Source of the DNA: VGEM01 sp033764265
Lineage (GTDB): Bacteria; Pseudomonadota; Alphaproteobacteria; Rhodospirillales; Rhodospirillaceae
Direction of reading: 5' to 3'
NCBI GenBank assembly: GCA_033764265.1
Contig: JANRJB010000023.1
Coordinates: 1 to 33,165 of the forward strand
DNA: 33,165 nt
Below are positions 32,554 through 33,165 of the stretch, piece by piece. The stretch's first letter is position 1. Every line of letters begins with the position of its first letter. The position numbers and the translations under genes are program-made. The notes under the pieces were generated by a model. The model did not search any database, had not been told where the DNA came from, and saw only the letters and a program-made list of their open reading frames with translations.

Positions 32554-33165
32554 ATGGCGGCGCAGGACATCAATCGGCGAGAGGCATTGAAGGCGTCGGC
32601 GGCCGGTGCGGTTGCGGCCTCGTCGACGGCTGAACCGTCGGCGGCTGCGGCGCCTCGCGGCAAGATGCCTGTCGACGACTACATGGCGTATGACGGCATC
32701 GGTCTCGCCGGCCTGATCGCCAAGGGCGACATCAGCCCGCGCGAGGTGTTGGAGGCCGCGATCACCCGCCTGGAAACGGTGGAGCCCCGCGTCAACTGCA
32801 TCGCCCAGCGGCTGTTCGATCACGGCCGCAAACAGATCGCCGACGGTTTGCCGCGTGGGCCGCTGACCGGTGTGCCATTTTTGCTGAAAGACTTGTCGGT
32901 CGATCTTGCCGGTGTCCCGACGGGTGCCGGCAGCCGCTTCTTCCAGGGCGATGTGCCCGAAGCTGACAGCACCGTCGTCGCCCGCTACAAGCAGGCGGGG
33001 CTGGTGATCTTCGGCAAGTCAACAACGCCTGAACTGGGCCTGACCGGGACCACGGAATCAACGCCGCATGGCCAGACGCGCAATCCGTGGGACCTGACCC
33101 GCACGGTCGGCGGTTCATCGGGCGGGGCGGGCGCGGCCGTGGCCAGTGGCATCGTCGCCATGGCC
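32554..33165 (+). CDS. Amidase-signature hydrolase with Tat-like signal (3'-truncated)
   Basis: First 204 codons of an amidase-signature enzyme, cut by the window end; full members are about 450-550 residues. After DINRREALKASAAGAVAA, a twin-arginine-type signal (Arg8-Arg9), the mature region shows ISPREVLEAAITRLETVEPRVN, the catalytic Lys112 in PFLLKDLSVD and the serine-glycine motif VGGSSGGAGAAVASG (about 185-199), the cis-Ser part of the Ser-Ser-Lys triad. It would hydrolyse an amide in the periplasm. An aspartyl/glutamyl-tRNA amidotransferase (GatA) is unlikely given the export signal. ATG 32554 has only a weak GGGA upstream. It follows the TonB receptor by 123 bases including a likely terminator, so co-regulation is possible but not shown. 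Confidence 0.88.
   Translation, partial: MAAQDINRREALKASAAGAVAASSTAEPSAAAAPRGKMPVDDYMAYDGIGLAGLIAKGDISPREVLEAAITRLETVEPRVNCIAQRLFDHGRKQIADGLPRGPLTGVPFLLKDLSVDLAGVPTGAGSRFFQGDVPEADSTVVARYKQAGLVIFGKSTTPELGLTGTTESTPHGQTRNPWDLTRTVGGSSGGAGAAVASGIVAMA

Noticed and set aside
1..33165. tRNA, rRNA, CRISPR array, insertion sequence or prophage
   Set aside because: No cloverleaf-like segments, regular repeat-spacer arrays, transposase/integrase motifs or phage structural genes were recognised on either strand.

Overview
The window is a compact, high-GC bacterial chromosome segment (roughly two-thirds GC by eye). It has strong G/C bias at third codon positions, genes on both strands, very short gaps and many overlapping stop/start pairs. 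Gene content and order point to an alphaproteobacterium, plausibly Rhodospirillales-like: a ppk-ppx-(...)-rnd-aspS neighbourhood, an HDAC-like/xseB/ispA/dxs/tlyA block, aroC-fabI next to pdxH, and EipB-type (DUF1849) envelope proteins. I see no rRNA, tRNA, CRISPR, IS element or prophage. Most of the window is core metabolism, with a few accessory insertions.

Layout. (1) 1-6378: polyphosphate kinase (5' truncated) and exopolyphosphatase, then a nitrilase. Convergent to these is an ATGA-coupled pair, RNase D and a Cys-rich YkgJ-type protein. (2) 6526-9905: aspartyl-tRNA synthetase, then a TacA/TacT-type toxin-antitoxin pair whose likely promoter straddles the aspS stop codon. A GGDEF diguanylate cyclase follows, with its stop codon directly abutting the toxin's. 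(3) 10142-12925: two overlapping, divergent copies of an EipB-like periplasmic protein, convergent with a ROK sugar kinase. (4) 13024-18759: a Blh/ETHE1-like metallo-beta-lactamase-fold protein, an HDAC-like deacetylase, xseB, ispA, dxs and tlyA, the last four forming a tight co-directional run for isoprenoid precursor and nucleic-acid functions. (5) 18769-22560, minus strand: fabI, aroC, sppA. (6) 22661-24513: a YihY/BrkB membrane protein convergent with a glycine-zipper lipoprotein across a strong bidirectional terminator. (7) 24767-27775: pdxH, a CDF metal exporter coupled by GTGA, a two-domain Usp protein and a MAPEG protein. (8) 27788-29973, minus strand: a YedK/HMCES-type SRAP protein, a secreted TPR protein and an alpha/beta hydrolase. 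(9) 30154-33165: a TonB-dependent receptor preceded by an orphan intrinsic terminator, then a Tat-signal amidase cut by the window end.

The most notable points are the tandem EipB-like pair, each copy carrying only two cysteines in equivalent positions; the intrinsic terminator in the divergent leader upstream of the TonB receptor with no visible gene to terminate; the tacAT insertion with a promoter-overlapping dyad; and repeat structure in front of pdxH. I do not see a clearly new multi-gene defence or biosynthetic system. Everything is by eye: no homology search, structure prediction or promoter scoring was run.
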